Notes under the pieces: generated by a model
What the model was told of the DNA's origin: nothing
The model's database searches: none
The model's input: only the letters and a program-made list of their open reading frames with translations
Shown here: positions 43,578-56,300 of the stretch, piece by piece
Position numbering within the stretch: position 1 is the stretch's first letter
Layout: each line of letters begins with the position of its first letter
Assembly: GCA_964551735.1 (NCBI GenBank)
Contig: CAZKEF010000007.1
Location: 1-64,000, forward strand
DNA: 64,000 nucleotides
From: DAOUAT01 sp964551735
Lineage (GTDB): Bacteria; Chloroflexota; Anaerolineae; CG2-30-64-16
Direction: 5' to 3'
Position numbers and translations under genes: made by a program

Positions 43578-44684
43578 CTAGTTATTCTGCGCGCCCTGGT
43601 TGATCCAGCGCTCAATGAGCTCAATCTGCTCCCTGGGCAGGGGCCGGCTGGGCGGCATCTGGCCGCCGGCCACGGTCTTGACCCCGCGCAACATCTGGGC
43701 AAAGATGCTGTTGGCGGCGTCGCCGGGCACGATCACCGGCGCGTTGTCGCCGCTATTCATGGTGTTCTCGTAGTCCACCATACTGTAGCCGCCCTTCTTG
43801 CGCGCGCCGTGGCAGCTCAGGCAGCGCTTATCGAAGATGGGCTTCAGGTGCTGCGAATAGCTCGGCGTCTCGATCAGCGCCAGCGCAGCCAGATCCGCCT
43901 CGGCGCCCTCCTCCGCCGGGATGTACCAGGCCTGCATGAAGTCCACAATGGCCCGGATGTCAGGATCGGTCAGCGCGCCGCCGTAGCGCAGGCCGAACGG
44001 CGGCATGCCCAACGACTCCCAACCGTAGTCAACCACGTTGAACAAGGTCTCGGACGAGTGGGTGATCAGGAACGCCTCGTCGTTGAGCGGGTTGGTAAAC
44101 TCGCCTTCCTGCCCCTCGATCTCGCCGCCCTCGCCGTTTTCCCCATGACAGCTCGCGCAGTATTCGGCATAGAGCTTGCCCCCGGCCTCGACGCGCGCCG
44201 CCAAATCGCCGCCCACGCCACCCCCTTCAGCCTCGGCGGCCTTGGGCGTTGTCACCACGGCCTGGATCGTGAGGAAGACCATGCCAGCGACGATCAACAC
44301 CATCACAATGCTGGCCACAGGCCGATTGCGCGGATGGCGCTTGGGGTTGCGATCCAGGAACGGCAGGCCGAAAAGGCCGACTGCCATGGCCAGGCCCAGG
44401 CCGACGATCGCGACCCCTTCCAGCGCGCCGGGGAAGTACTTGAGCAGTTGAAATGCCCACAGGAAATACCATTCGGGCCGCGGGATATACGAGGTATCGG
44501 AGGGATTGGCCGGCGGCTCCTGATGAATGCCGACAAACAGCACCAGGCACAGCAGCAACACGAACAGAAAAAGCGAGGTAATCGCGTCCTTGGCGATGGA
44601 GTGCGGGAAGAACCGCTCGCCGTTGGCCTTCTTTTCCTTGTATTTTTTGAGATAAGCTTGCTTTTCAGCTTCGTTCATAGGCAC
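43578..44684 (-). CDS. Cytochrome b C-terminal domain fused to diheme cytochrome c
   Basis: A 368-residue protein. The first ~150 residues correspond to the C-terminal (subunit IV-like) domain of cytochrome b: ITSLFLFVLLLCLVLFVGIH, IPRPEWYFLWAFQLLKYFPG (PEWY, the Qo-site motif), VAIVGLGLAMAVGLFGLPFLD, VASIVMVLIVAGMVFLTIQ. Then a periplasmic part with two c-type heme sites: CASCHGENGEGG (near residue 190) and CLSCHGARKKGG (near 300). The fusion provides the electron exit of the bc complex. Neighbours are cytochrome b N-terminal and Rieske upstream, sdhC downstream (8 bases). Confidence 0.9.
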   Translation of the reverse strand: MPMNEAEKQAYLKKYKEKKANGERFFPHSIAKDAITSLFLFVLLLCLVLFVGIHQEPPANPSDTSYIPRPEWYFLWAFQLLKYFPGALEGVAIVGLGLAMAVGLFGLPFLDRNPKRHPRNRPVASIVMVLIVAGMVFLTIQAVVTTPKAAEAEGGGVGGDLAARVEAGGKLYAEYCASCHGENGEGGEIEGQEGEFTNPLNDEAFLITHSSETLFNVVDYGWESLGMPPFGLRYGGALTDPDIRAIVDFMQAWYIPAEEGAEADLAALALIETPSYSQHLKPIFDKRCLSCHGARKKGGYSMVDYENTMNSGDNAPVIVPGDAANSIFAQMLRGVKTVAGGQMPPSRPLPREQIELIERWINQGAQNN

Positions 44685-44690
44685 CGTCCC

Positions 44691-45386
44691 TTACTCGTCC
44701 CGTTCCGGCGGGTGCGTGATGCCGATGCGGATAACCAGGTACAAGTGGAAGCCGATCAACCCCAGCACCATGAGCGGGATCCACCAGATATGCAAACCGT
44801 AGAAGCGGGCCAGCGTCACCGCGCCGATCTCCGTGCCGCCGCGCGCGATTTCCATCAATGTCTTGCCGACCACCGGCACGGCGCCGATGATAGCAGTGCC
44901 CACAGAGGTCGCCCAGTACGCCTTCTGGTTCCAGGGCAGCAGATAGCCACTGAAGCCCATCACCAGCACCAGTAGCAACAGTGCGCCGCCGGTGATCCAG
45001 GTGATTTCTCGCGGGTACTTGTACGCACCGACGAAAAACGACTTGAGCATGTGCAAGAAAATCATCACCACCAGCAGCGTCGCGCCCCAGTGGTGCATGC
45101 CCCGAATCAGCCAGCCGAAGGTGACTTCGTTCATGATGTAGTTGATGCTGTCGTAGGCGTGGTCGGGCGAGGGGACGTAGTAGATGGTGAGCAACATGCC
45201 GGTGATGCCCTGGAGCAGGCACAACACCATGGTTGCACTGCCGAAGGTGTAGAACCAGTTGGTCTCCGGCACGGCGCGGTCGAAGATGGTCTTCCAGATG
45301 GTAGTCAGGCCCAGGCGCTCATCCAGCCACTCGTAGACGCTCTGGCGCACGGCCGGCTCAGGGGGTGGGGTGGGTGTCTTAGCCAC
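44691..45386 (-). CDS. Cytochrome b N-terminal subunit of bc complex
   Basis: A 231-residue b6-type subunit, the half that carries both b hemes. Heme His pairs are in RGMHHWGATLLVVMIFLHML (helix B) and FYGLHIWWIPLMVLGLIGFHLYLV (helix D). FGSATMVLCLLQGITGMLL is helix A. With the fused subunit IV/cyt c and the Rieske protein it forms a quinol:cytochrome c oxidoreductase of the split (b6f-like) kind. Starts 3 bases after the Rieske gene. Confidence 0.93.
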   Translation of the reverse strand: MAKTPTPPPEPAVRQSVYEWLDERLGLTTIWKTIFDRAVPETNWFYTFGSATMVLCLLQGITGMLLTIYYVPSPDHAYDSINYIMNEVTFGWLIRGMHHWGATLLVVMIFLHMLKSFFVGAYKYPREITWITGGALLLLVLVMGFSGYLLPWNQKAYWATSVGTAIIGAVPVVGKTLMEIARGGTEIGAVTLARFYGLHIWWIPLMVLGLIGFHLYLVIRIGITHPPERDE

Positions 45387-45389
45387 GGC

Positions 45390-45887
45390 TTACGCCTCCA
45401 AAAGGATCGATATCTGGCCGCCCTCAATTTTGGTCTGGAACTGGTCCAGCGGCCGGGGCACCGGCCCAGCAACGATCTCGCCATCCACATCGAACAGGCC
45501 GTCGTGACAGGGGCAGAAGAAGCCCTGGCGGCCCTCATCCCAATTGACCCGGCAACTCAAATGGGTGCAGACGTTGGAAAACACCTTGACGTTCTCGCCA
45601 TCATGGGTCACGGCATAGGCTACGCCGGTCTGCGTAGACTCGACCCAGCCGTCCTTGATACGCCGCGAGAAGGGGAAACCGGTCGGCAGGCCCGGCTGCA
45701 ACAGGCTCACCGGTCCCAACGTCAGCCATTTATCTTCGTTCTGTTTCTTGAGCCCCGGGGAGATCAGAAATCCGACAGCCGGCAGGCCCACCAAGAACGC
45801 GACCGCTCCGGCGACCGCGCCGATGATGCCTGAGAGGAACTTCCGCCGGCCCATCTCTTCGCCGCTAACAACAGTTTCATCGGACAT
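45390..45887 (-). CDS. Rieske iron-sulfur protein of bc complex
   Basis: A 165-residue protein. The start is ATG at 45887, with GGAGG upstream; a longer frame begins 13 codons earlier. The N terminus has a twin-arginine-type motif (EEMGRRKFLSG) and one span (IIGAVAGAVAFLVGLPAVGFL). The 2Fe-2S ligands are CTHLSCRVNW and FFCPCHDGLF. It accepts electrons from quinol at the Qo site. First gene of the operon; a Crp-spaced palindrome is 75 bases upstream. Confidence 0.95.
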   Translation of the reverse strand: MSDETVVSGEEMGRRKFLSGIIGAVAGAVAFLVGLPAVGFLISPGLKKQNEDKWLTLGPVSLLQPGLPTGFPFSRRIKDGWVESTQTGVAYAVTHDGENVKVFSNVCTHLSCRVNWDEGRQGFFCPCHDGLFDVDGEIVAGPVPRPLDQFQTKIEGGQISILLEA

Positions 45888-45961
45888 CCGGCTGGCCTCC
45901 TTACCAGAAACGAGGGTTGCTCTCATAGATCAGATACGTGAGCACATATGATGGTGTTGAA

Positions 45962-45979
45962 CTGTGCCAAATGACACAG
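45962..45979 (-). promoter_or_regulatory. Crp-family-type operator upstream of the bc/sdh operon
   Basis: CTGTG-CCAAATGA-CACAG: 5-base perfect inverted half-sites with the TGTG-N8-CACA spacing of classical Crp boxes. It lies between the GH13 gene and the Rieske gene. The Crp/Fnr-family regulator at 38684-39346 is the nearest candidate to bind it. Confidence 0.45.
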
Positions 45980-46020
45980 GGAGGGCTGTGAGCGGATTAT
46001 ACTCAGCCCTGCCCGCTAAG

Positions 46021-47907
46021 TCAAGCAGGAAACAGAACCACAGCGCTCCACGCCGGCAGGGTGAAGTCGCGCCAGTGGCCGGTCACCTGCACCTTTCGGC
46101 CTGTGAGCGCCTCGCGCCAGCGGCCGTCATGCGGGAAGCCTAACCCCACGGTATGGGGCACGTTGTCGAAGTTAGCCGCCACCACCCCAACGTCGCCTTC
46201 ACCGTCCCAGCGTTTATAGCGGATCACCTTGTTGCGCGGGAAGTCATCGGGGTAGTACTCGACGAAATCCGAGCGCAAAGACGGATGGTCGTGGCGCAGA
46301 CAAATCAACTTCTGGACGAACTCAAACTGCGCCCGGCCTTCGATCAGCATCAGCTTCTTCCAGTCCAGCGGCCAGAAATCGATGGTGCGCGGGCTGTCTT
46401 CGCCGAACTCCTGGCCAGCCAGCAGCATGGGCACACCCGGCGAGGTAAACAGCACTGCCAGTCCCAGCCGCGCTTTCTGCAGGGCGAAGTGCCAACGCGT
46501 GGGCCAACGGCCCGCGTCTCGGACCCGGCCCGGCTGGATGTGCGCGCCCCAGAACTGGAGCTCATGCTCCGGCCGGCGCTCGTCGTGGCTTACCACGTAG
46601 TTGATCACCTGGTCGGCGCTCTGGAACCCCTGGCCGCGGAAACCGCCCAAGTTACGCGGCATGTCCTGCCGCTCCCACTGCCAGGTCTGGAACAGGCAGT
46701 TTTCCACCGTGTGATGGAACGCGCCGTTCCATACCGCGTCAATCTCGGTTTGCTGCACCAGCTTCGCCGCGGTCTTGGCGGGGTTCGTGCCATGGATGGG
46801 CCAATACTCGCCGATCAGGTAACAATCAGGGGCGGCCTCCCGCGCGGCGCGGGCGATGGGCGCGATGCCGGAGAACGGATCGAAGCCCTCACGGTGTGGC
46901 TGCCAGGGGTCATACTCCACGCCGCCCAGCCAGTCGAACCGGAAGCCGTCCATATGATACTCGTCCAGCCAGAAACGGACGATGTCCTGCATGTAGGCCA
47001 ACGTGTAGGGCGACGAATGATCCCAGTCCAGCCCACCCCACCCATTGGCATGGCCGTTGTGGTGATGGTGGAAGAAGGGGTTGAAGTCCGGCAGTTCCTC
47101 GCCCTGGGGACCGAACAGCGGCGGGTACAGGTGGTAGTAGGGATGCTGCGGCCAGGCGTGGTTGAACACCAGATCGAGGATCACCGCGATGCCCCGCTGG
47201 TGCGCAGCATCTACCAGCGCCTTCAACCCGGCCGGCCGGCCGTAGAGCCACTTGGGCGCCATGTAGAAGACAGGGTTATATCCCCACGAACTGTCGCCCG
47301 GGAACTCGCTGATGGGCATCAGCTCGATAGCGTTGATGCCCAGCGCGTGCAAGTGATCGAGCTTGCGCTGAAGGCCCGCAAAATCCCCAAACCGCGCGCC
47401 ACCGTCCCGTTTCTCGCCGGAGAAATCGCGCACGCATAGCTCGTAGATGGTCAGATCGCGCAGGGGCGGCCGCTGCCAGGCCTGGTCGCGCCAGATGTAG
47501 GGCGGATCATCTCCCAGGAACGTCGCCGGGCCCCACTTGTCCCAGCGGATCTCCCTCGCATACGGGTCGGCCACCCAGACCTGTCGGCCCGTATCGTCCA
47601 GGGAGACGACGAAACGATAATGCGTCGGCCCCTGCAGCGGCACGGTGACCCAGAACAGGCCCGCGCCATCAGCGTGCATGGGCGTGGCGCGCGGATCCCA
47701 GCCGTTGAAGTCGCCGACCAGATGAACAGCGGGCTTGTGGGGTGCGGTGAGAAAGAAGGTGGTCGTGCCGGGGCGCTCGAAGTTGTGAACCGCGCCACCG
47801 CGGGGCAGAGCGCGCTCATATGCCGGCGGCGCGAGGAAGACAGGAGCCTTCTCAGCGACAGCGGTGAGTCGTGGCAACGTTGCCACGGTCGGCGTCGGTG
47901 CGGTCAA
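46021..47907 (-). CDS. GH13 alpha-amylase-family enzyme with CBM48-like domain
   Basis: A 628-residue protein. Residues ~55-130 resemble a CBM48/early-set domain (FFLTAPHKPAVHLVGDFNGWDPRATPM). The GH13 barrel follows: IELMPISEFPGDSSWGYNPVFY, conserved region I LVFNHAW, region II DGFRFDWLGG (catalytic Asp), region III LIGEYW (Glu), region IV VVSHDE. C-terminal beta domain at the end (VVAANFDNVPHTVGLGFP). This fits a glycogen-branching-like or maltooligosyltrehalose-like enzyme; which reaction cannot be fixed by eye. Single gene, no signal peptide, so cytoplasmic alpha-glucan metabolism is likely. Confidence 0.85.
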   Translation of the reverse strand: MTAPTPTVATLPRLTAVAEKAPVFLAPPAYERALPRGGAVHNFERPGTTTFFLTAPHKPAVHLVGDFNGWDPRATPMHADGAGLFWVTVPLQGPTHYRFVVSLDDTGRQVWVADPYAREIRWDKWGPATFLGDDPPYIWRDQAWQRPPLRDLTIYELCVRDFSGEKRDGGARFGDFAGLQRKLDHLHALGINAIELMPISEFPGDSSWGYNPVFYMAPKWLYGRPAGLKALVDAAHQRGIAVILDLVFNHAWPQHPYYHLYPPLFGPQGEELPDFNPFFHHHHNGHANGWGGLDWDHSSPYTLAYMQDIVRFWLDEYHMDGFRFDWLGGVEYDPWQPHREGFDPFSGIAPIARAAREAAPDCYLIGEYWPIHGTNPAKTAAKLVQQTEIDAVWNGAFHHTVENCLFQTWQWERQDMPRNLGGFRGQGFQSADQVINYVVSHDERRPEHELQFWGAHIQPGRVRDAGRWPTRWHFALQKARLGLAVLFTSPGVPMLLAGQEFGEDSPRTIDFWPLDWKKLMLIEGRAQFEFVQKLICLRHDHPSLRSDFVEYYPDDFPRNKVIRYKRWDGEGDVGVVAANFDNVPHTVGLGFPHDGRWREALTGRKVQVTGHWRDFTLPAWSAVVLFPA

Positions 47908-48004
47908 TGAACTGCCTCAAGGTGAGGGATGAAGTGCATGCGAGCTGGGACGAAACTCGACGGAGAAGAATGATAGCATAAGTTACGGGGGAGGCAAAAT
48001 GAGA

Positions 48005-48025
48005 GTGGTGCGTGGTGCGTATTGC
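48005..48025. repeat. Short 7-base tandem array
   Basis: Three heptamers GTGGTGC, GTGGTGC, GTATTGC in the gap upstream of the small membrane genes. The third unit is a rotation of the rsmA array unit. Confidence 0.65.
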
Positions 48026-48115
48026 GTGAAGGTAGTCGGGCGGCTGGTCCGGGCAAGCGTATCCGGCACAAGCGGGCAACTTGCACACATCGTGGTCGTG
48101 TGGTTGCGTCAGCGT

Positions 48116-48144
48116 TTGACAGGGAGTTGCGCGAGCAGTAGAAT
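48116..48144 (+). promoter_or_regulatory. Consensus promoter
   Basis: TTGACA at 48116-48121 and TAGAAT at 48139-48144, 17 bases apart. It reads into the small membrane genes 48259-48868. Confidence 0.65.
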
Positions 48145-48258
48145 GCCGATGAGCAAATAGGCGTAGCCACAATACTCGCCGCCTTAATCATCGCAGCCGG
48201 CGGGCTAAATTCCCGGGTAGAAGATATCGCGGCCTGTTCCCTCACCGGCGCTGGGGAC

Positions 48259-48402
48259 ATGGGCGACCATCTTCGACGGCTATCACAGGAGACAGGGGGT
48301 CGCTGGGGGTGTTTGATCGCGCCCTTGCTGGCGGGTATCATGGCGCTCGAGCTTAGTTTCCTGCTACGGTTGGTTGCCGGTCAGCTCGGGCTTATCCCCT
48401 GA
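48259..48402 (+). CDS. Possible small membrane protein
   Basis: A 47-residue frame from ATG 48259 to a TGA at 48400-48402, with one span (CLIAPLLAGIMALELSFLLR). The same frame is open back to 48142 and reads GVATILAALIIAAGGL, another hydrophobic stretch, but no start codon is found there. So this is either a short gene or the 3' part of a gene whose start was lost. It lies 13 bases before the next gene, in the same direction. Confidence 0.35.
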   Translation: MGDHLRRLSQETGGRWGCLIAPLLAGIMALELSFLLRLVAGQLGLIP

Positions 48403-48415
48403 ATGGAGAATCAAC

Positions 48416-48868
48416 ATGCGCCTGAATAAAAGCAACCTGCTCACCAGAGTTTTGGCGTCGGCGGGAACGGTGCTGGCCTGGACGCCGCTCTTGATACCGA
48501 TCCTGCTCTCCCTGATCGTGTCCGTACAGGAGCGTATGTTCCTGTTCGACTATCTCATGCCGGCCGAGCTCTTCCCAGTGGCGCTGGTTGGCGGGGTCTT
48601 GCTCCTGTGGGCCGCCTGGCGCGCGTGTTCACGGCGCAAGCTGATCGGCTGGGGCCTAGGGATCGCAGTGGCCACGCTCGTCGGATCGCAGATGCTGGCC
48701 GTGGTGACCGGGTTGGCATCGGGCGAGACGCCCCCGGGTGGCGCGGCGTGGGCGCTGGTCGTGGGGCTGCTTGGCGTTTATTGGCTGGCGCTGATCGCCG
48801 TCGCCGTGGGGGGCCTGTCTTTGCTACGCGATCTGACCCGAAGACAAGACGCGGACAAGCGCAGATGA
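48416..48868 (+). CDS. Small polytopic membrane protein
   Basis: A 150-residue protein from ATG 48416 with four hydrophobic segments (LASAGTVLAWTPLLIPILLSLIVSV; ELFPVALVGGVLLLWAAWRA; GWGLGIAVATLVGSQMLAVVTGLA; AWALVVGLLGVYWLALIAVAVGGL). No family is recognised. Its last six codons (RQDADKRR region) are made of a 10-base repeat array (48851-48880) that runs through the stop codon. Confidence 0.65.
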   Translation: MRLNKSNLLTRVLASAGTVLAWTPLLIPILLSLIVSVQERMFLFDYLMPAELFPVALVGGVLLLWAAWRACSRRKLIGWGLGIAVATLVGSQMLAVVTGLASGETPPGGAAWALVVGLLGVYWLALIAVAVGGLSLLRDLTRRQDADKRR

Positions 48869-48880
48869 CCGCGGATGATT
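48851..48880. repeat. 10-base tandem array over a stop codon
   Basis: Three units GCGGACAAGC, GCAGATGACC, GCGGATGATT. It covers the end of the 48416-48868 gene, supplying its stop codon (TGA 48866-48868), and leads into the palindrome at 48911. Same unit type as at 10052, 10685 and 21562. Confidence 0.6.
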
Positions 48881-48910
48881 TGGTCAGATAAGAATCGGGG
48901 CCTTGCAGTC

Positions 48911-48974
48911 CGGAATGGAGGCTTCAGCCGGTCTTTCTGGGTTACAAGTCCAACCAGCTAAAGCCTCGAATCCA
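48911..48974. repeat. GAGGCTTCAGCCGGT-family palindrome
   Basis: Left arm GAGGCTTCAGCCGGTCTTTC (48918-48937) and right arm ACCAGCTAAAGCCTCGAATC (48953-48972), slightly degenerate. The left arm plus its inner flank equals, in inverse, the right arm and flank at 21647-21669 over 23 bases. Confidence 0.8.
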
Positions 48975-48994
48975 GAAGAGGGTCGGAGCATTCG

Positions 48995-49020
48995 TAGTTT
49001 CCAGCTTCTAGCTTCCAGCC

Positions 49021-49022
<2 letters not shown>
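48995..49022. repeat. 7-base tandem array abutting the icd stop codon
   Basis: Four heptamers TAGTTTC, CAGCTTC, TAGCTTC, CAGCCCT. The last unit overlaps the icd stop codon (49021-49023), so the array begins exactly where the gene ends. Confidence 0.7.
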
Positions 49023-50265
<1,243 letters not shown>

Positions 50266-50286
50266 GTTATATTACCTTTCGTGGCC

Positions 50287-50339
50287 GACGAAAGACCGAA
50301 GACGAAGTAGATCTTTCGTCATTCGTCGTTCGTTATTAG

Positions 50340-50341
<2 letters not shown>
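50287..50341. repeat. Mirror-type 7-base arrays between icd and acnA
   Basis: Three units of GACGAAN type (50287-50307) then four of NTTCGTC type (50314-50341), the second being the reverse complement of the first, so the whole can fold as a hairpin around GACGAAGTAGATCTTTCGTC (50301-50320). It ends in the acnA stop codon (50340-50342). Confidence 0.75.
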
Positions 50342-53108
<2,767 letters not shown>

Positions 53109-53171
53109 TTCGCTCCTCGCAATGGCGCTGTAAGCCAGCGGCCTACGTTACATTGGACGCAAACTAGCGGC

Positions 53172-53296
53172 TTGAGTTACATCAAATCAACAAGATTATA
53201 TCTGTCAGGCGGAGGGGTGTCAATTTGTGCATCGTTCGGGCGATATTTGAACCCGAAGATGAAGGGATTGCTTTTATCTGCAGCCTGCTCTATAAT
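53172..53296 (+). promoter_or_regulatory. Promoter region of the BTAD regulator
   Basis: Two candidate promoters: TTGAGT at 53172-53177 with TTATAT at 53196-53201 (18 apart) and, better, TTGCTT at 53268-53273 with TATAAT at 53291-53296 (17 apart). The second starts transcription ~35 bases before the GTG at 53340. Confidence 0.6.
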
Positions 53297-53339
53297 CCTG
53301 TCACACTTTGTCGCATCTCTCGTTGAAACATCCGCAACC

Positions 53340-56300
53340 GTGGAGCATCCCCAGACGCCTGCGCCCGCGATCTTGCGAGTCTATCTGCTTGACGGCTTTC
53401 GCCTCGAGGCTGAGCGCGAAGCGCCGCCCGCCATCGTGCAGCCGCGCCTGCAATTCCTGCTGGCTTATCTCCTCCTTCACCGCGACCGCCCGATCTCACG
53501 CCAACAACTGGCCTTCGCGTTCTGGCCGGATACCTCCGATGAGCAGGCACGGAACAACCTGCGCAACTTGCTCCATCGGCTACGCGAGGCGTTACCCGCA
53601 GGCGGACGGTGGATCGTGCTGGATCGGCAGACGATCCGTTGGCAGTCCGATGCAACCTGGTACGTGGATGTGGCCGAGTTCGAGGCGGCCCTGGCCCGAG
53701 CCCAGCAAGCCAGCCAAGAGGGAAAACGTGAGCCCGAAATCCAGGCGCTGACCACGGCGGTCGAGTTGCACGCCGGCGACCTGCTCCCCGACTGCTACGA
53801 CGACTGGATCGCGCCGATCCGCGAGCGATTGAGCCAGGCCGCGCTGGCTGCAAGCGCGCGGTTAGCCGTGCTCATGGAGGCGGCAGGCGATTACCCGACC
53901 GCGATCGGCCACTTCCAACGCCTGCTGCGCCACGACCCCTTGAACGAGGCGACCTATCGCGAGCTGATGCGGCTCCATCTGGCAAACGATGATCGCGCCG
54001 GCGCGTTGCGGGTCTACCACGCCTGCGCCACACAGCTCCGCCGCGATCTCGGCGTGGATCCCGGTCCCGCCACCCAAGCCCTGCACCGGCAGGCGCTGCA
54101 GGCGGGCGCCCTCCCTGCCCAGCAGGTTGCACCGATGCCTGCGCTGCCCGTCCTGGTGGGCCGCCAGGCCGAATGGGCGCAGTTGCAAGTTATCTGGCGC
54201 CGCGCGGCGGCCGGTCATCCCCAGTTCGCGCTCCTGGTCGGCGAGACCGGCAGCGGCAAAACCCGGCTGGCCGAGGAGTTGATCGAGCTGGTGAATCGGC
54301 GACAGCAGATCACGGCGGCGGCGCACTGCCTGCCCACCGAGCAGACCCTGGCCTATGCGCCCGTGGCCGCCCTGCTCCGCACCCCTGCGCTCCACGCGCG
54401 ACTGCTGCAGCTTGAGCCAGCGTGGCTGGCAAAGATCAGCCGACTGCTGCCGGAGCTACACGCGATCCGCCCTGAACTGACCGAGCCCGGCCCCATGACC
54501 GAGCCTTGGCAGCGCCAGCGCCTCTTCCAGGCTCTGACCCATGCCGTCCTGCCCGCGAAAACCAATGCAGCAGGCGCCAAAGCGGCCACCCTTCTGCTGG
54601 TGGACGACCTGCAATGGTGCGATCCCGACACGTTGGATTGGCTCCGCTACCTGTTGGAGCACGCGGCGGCCGCGCCCCTACTGGTGCTGGCGACCGCGTG
54701 CTGCTGCGAGCTGGCCAGCGACAACCCAGTGGAGACGCTGTACCTGAACCTGGAACGCCTCGGCCAGGCGAGCCGCATCGAGCTGCCCCTGCTGCCAGGG
54801 GCGGCTGCGGCCGAGCTGGCGGTCGCCGCTGCCGGCCGTGACCTCAGCCCGGTTGAACTGGCCTACCTGGACCGGGAGGCCGAGGGCAATCCGCTTTTCA
54901 TCATCGAGATGGTGCGCGCGGGCCTTGACCCGGCGGATCCGGGGAGCCGGCCGCGGGAGGCTGCCGCAGAGCACACCACGCGGCCCGGCGACGATCCCCT
55001 GCCCCCCAGAGTCGAGGCCGCGATCCGCCGCCGCCTGGCTGAGCTGTCCCCAGCCTCGCGCGAGCTGGCGCAAACCGCGGCCGTCATCGGCCGCACCTTC
55101 ACGGTTGACGTGCTGGCGGGCATCAGCCGGTTGAACGAGGACGCGTTGTTGCATGGGCTGGACGAGCTCTGGCGGCGCCGGATCATCCGCGAGCAGGGCG
55201 CCACAGCCTACGATTTCAGCCATGACAAGCTGCGCGCCGTAGCCTATGCGGGCCTCAGCCCCATGCAGCGCCGCTCGCTACACCGCCGCGCCGCTGAGAC
55301 GCTGGCCGCTCTAGCCGCAACGGCCGACGGAGCCGGCGAACTCGCTGCCCAGCTGGCCCACCATCACCTGACCGCCGGCGACGAGCAAAGGGCGCTGGGC
55401 TACCTGGTCCAGGCCGGGGATCATGCGCGGGTGATGCATGCGCATCAGGAGGCGATCGGCTACTACGAGCGCGCCATCGCGCTGCAACGCCGCCTCAACC
55501 GGCTCGATGTCGCGGCCCGCACCCTGATGAAACTCGGCCTCACCTACCACCATGCCCTCGACTTCCCCCGCGCGCGCCAGGCCTACGAAACTGGCTTTGA
55601 CCTGTGGCTCCATGCGTCCGATGCCCGGCCTGGCGGGCTCCCGACCACCTCCCAGACCCTGCGCAGCCATTGGGGCTCGCTAACGACGCTGGATCCCGGC
55701 CTGGTGGGCGACTTCAACACCGTAGCGATCGTCGAGGAACTTTTCGCCGGCCTGGCCGATCACGGCCCCGATGCAGAGGTAGCGCCTGCGTTAGCCGCCT
55801 CTTGGGATGTGGAGGACGGCGGCAGGCGCTATGTGTTCCATTTGCGCCGGGATTTGTGCTGGAGTGACGGCGCGCCACTGGTGGCCCAGGACTTTGAGGC
55901 CGCCTGGCGGCGCGTGCTCCACCCGGAAACAAAGGCCAGTTGCGCCAATTTCCTGTATGATGTGCGGGGCGCCAGGGCCTACCACAACGGCGAAATAGCC
56001 GATCCAAGCGCGCTGGGGGTGCTGGCTGTAGATGATCGGACCCTGGTGGTGGAACTGGAACAGTCGGCCGGCTATTTCCCCCACCTGCTGGCCAACCCCG
56101 TGACCTACCCGATCCCGCGGCATGTGGTGGCGACTTATGGCGCGGCATGGACCGATCCTGAGCATATCGTATCGAACGGCCCGTTCGTGCTGGAGAAGTG
56201 GCGGCGCGGGGAGCGCATGATCCTGGCCCGAAATCCGCGCTCCAGCGCGCCCTTTAGCGGGAACATCCAACGCGTCGACCTCGCACTGGAGAACGATGCC

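Noticed and set aside
47904..48341. 145-codon minus-strand frame upstream of the GH13 gene
   Set aside because: Ser/Arg/Cys-rich, no ribosome-binding site, crosses a heptamer array and a promoter on the other strand.
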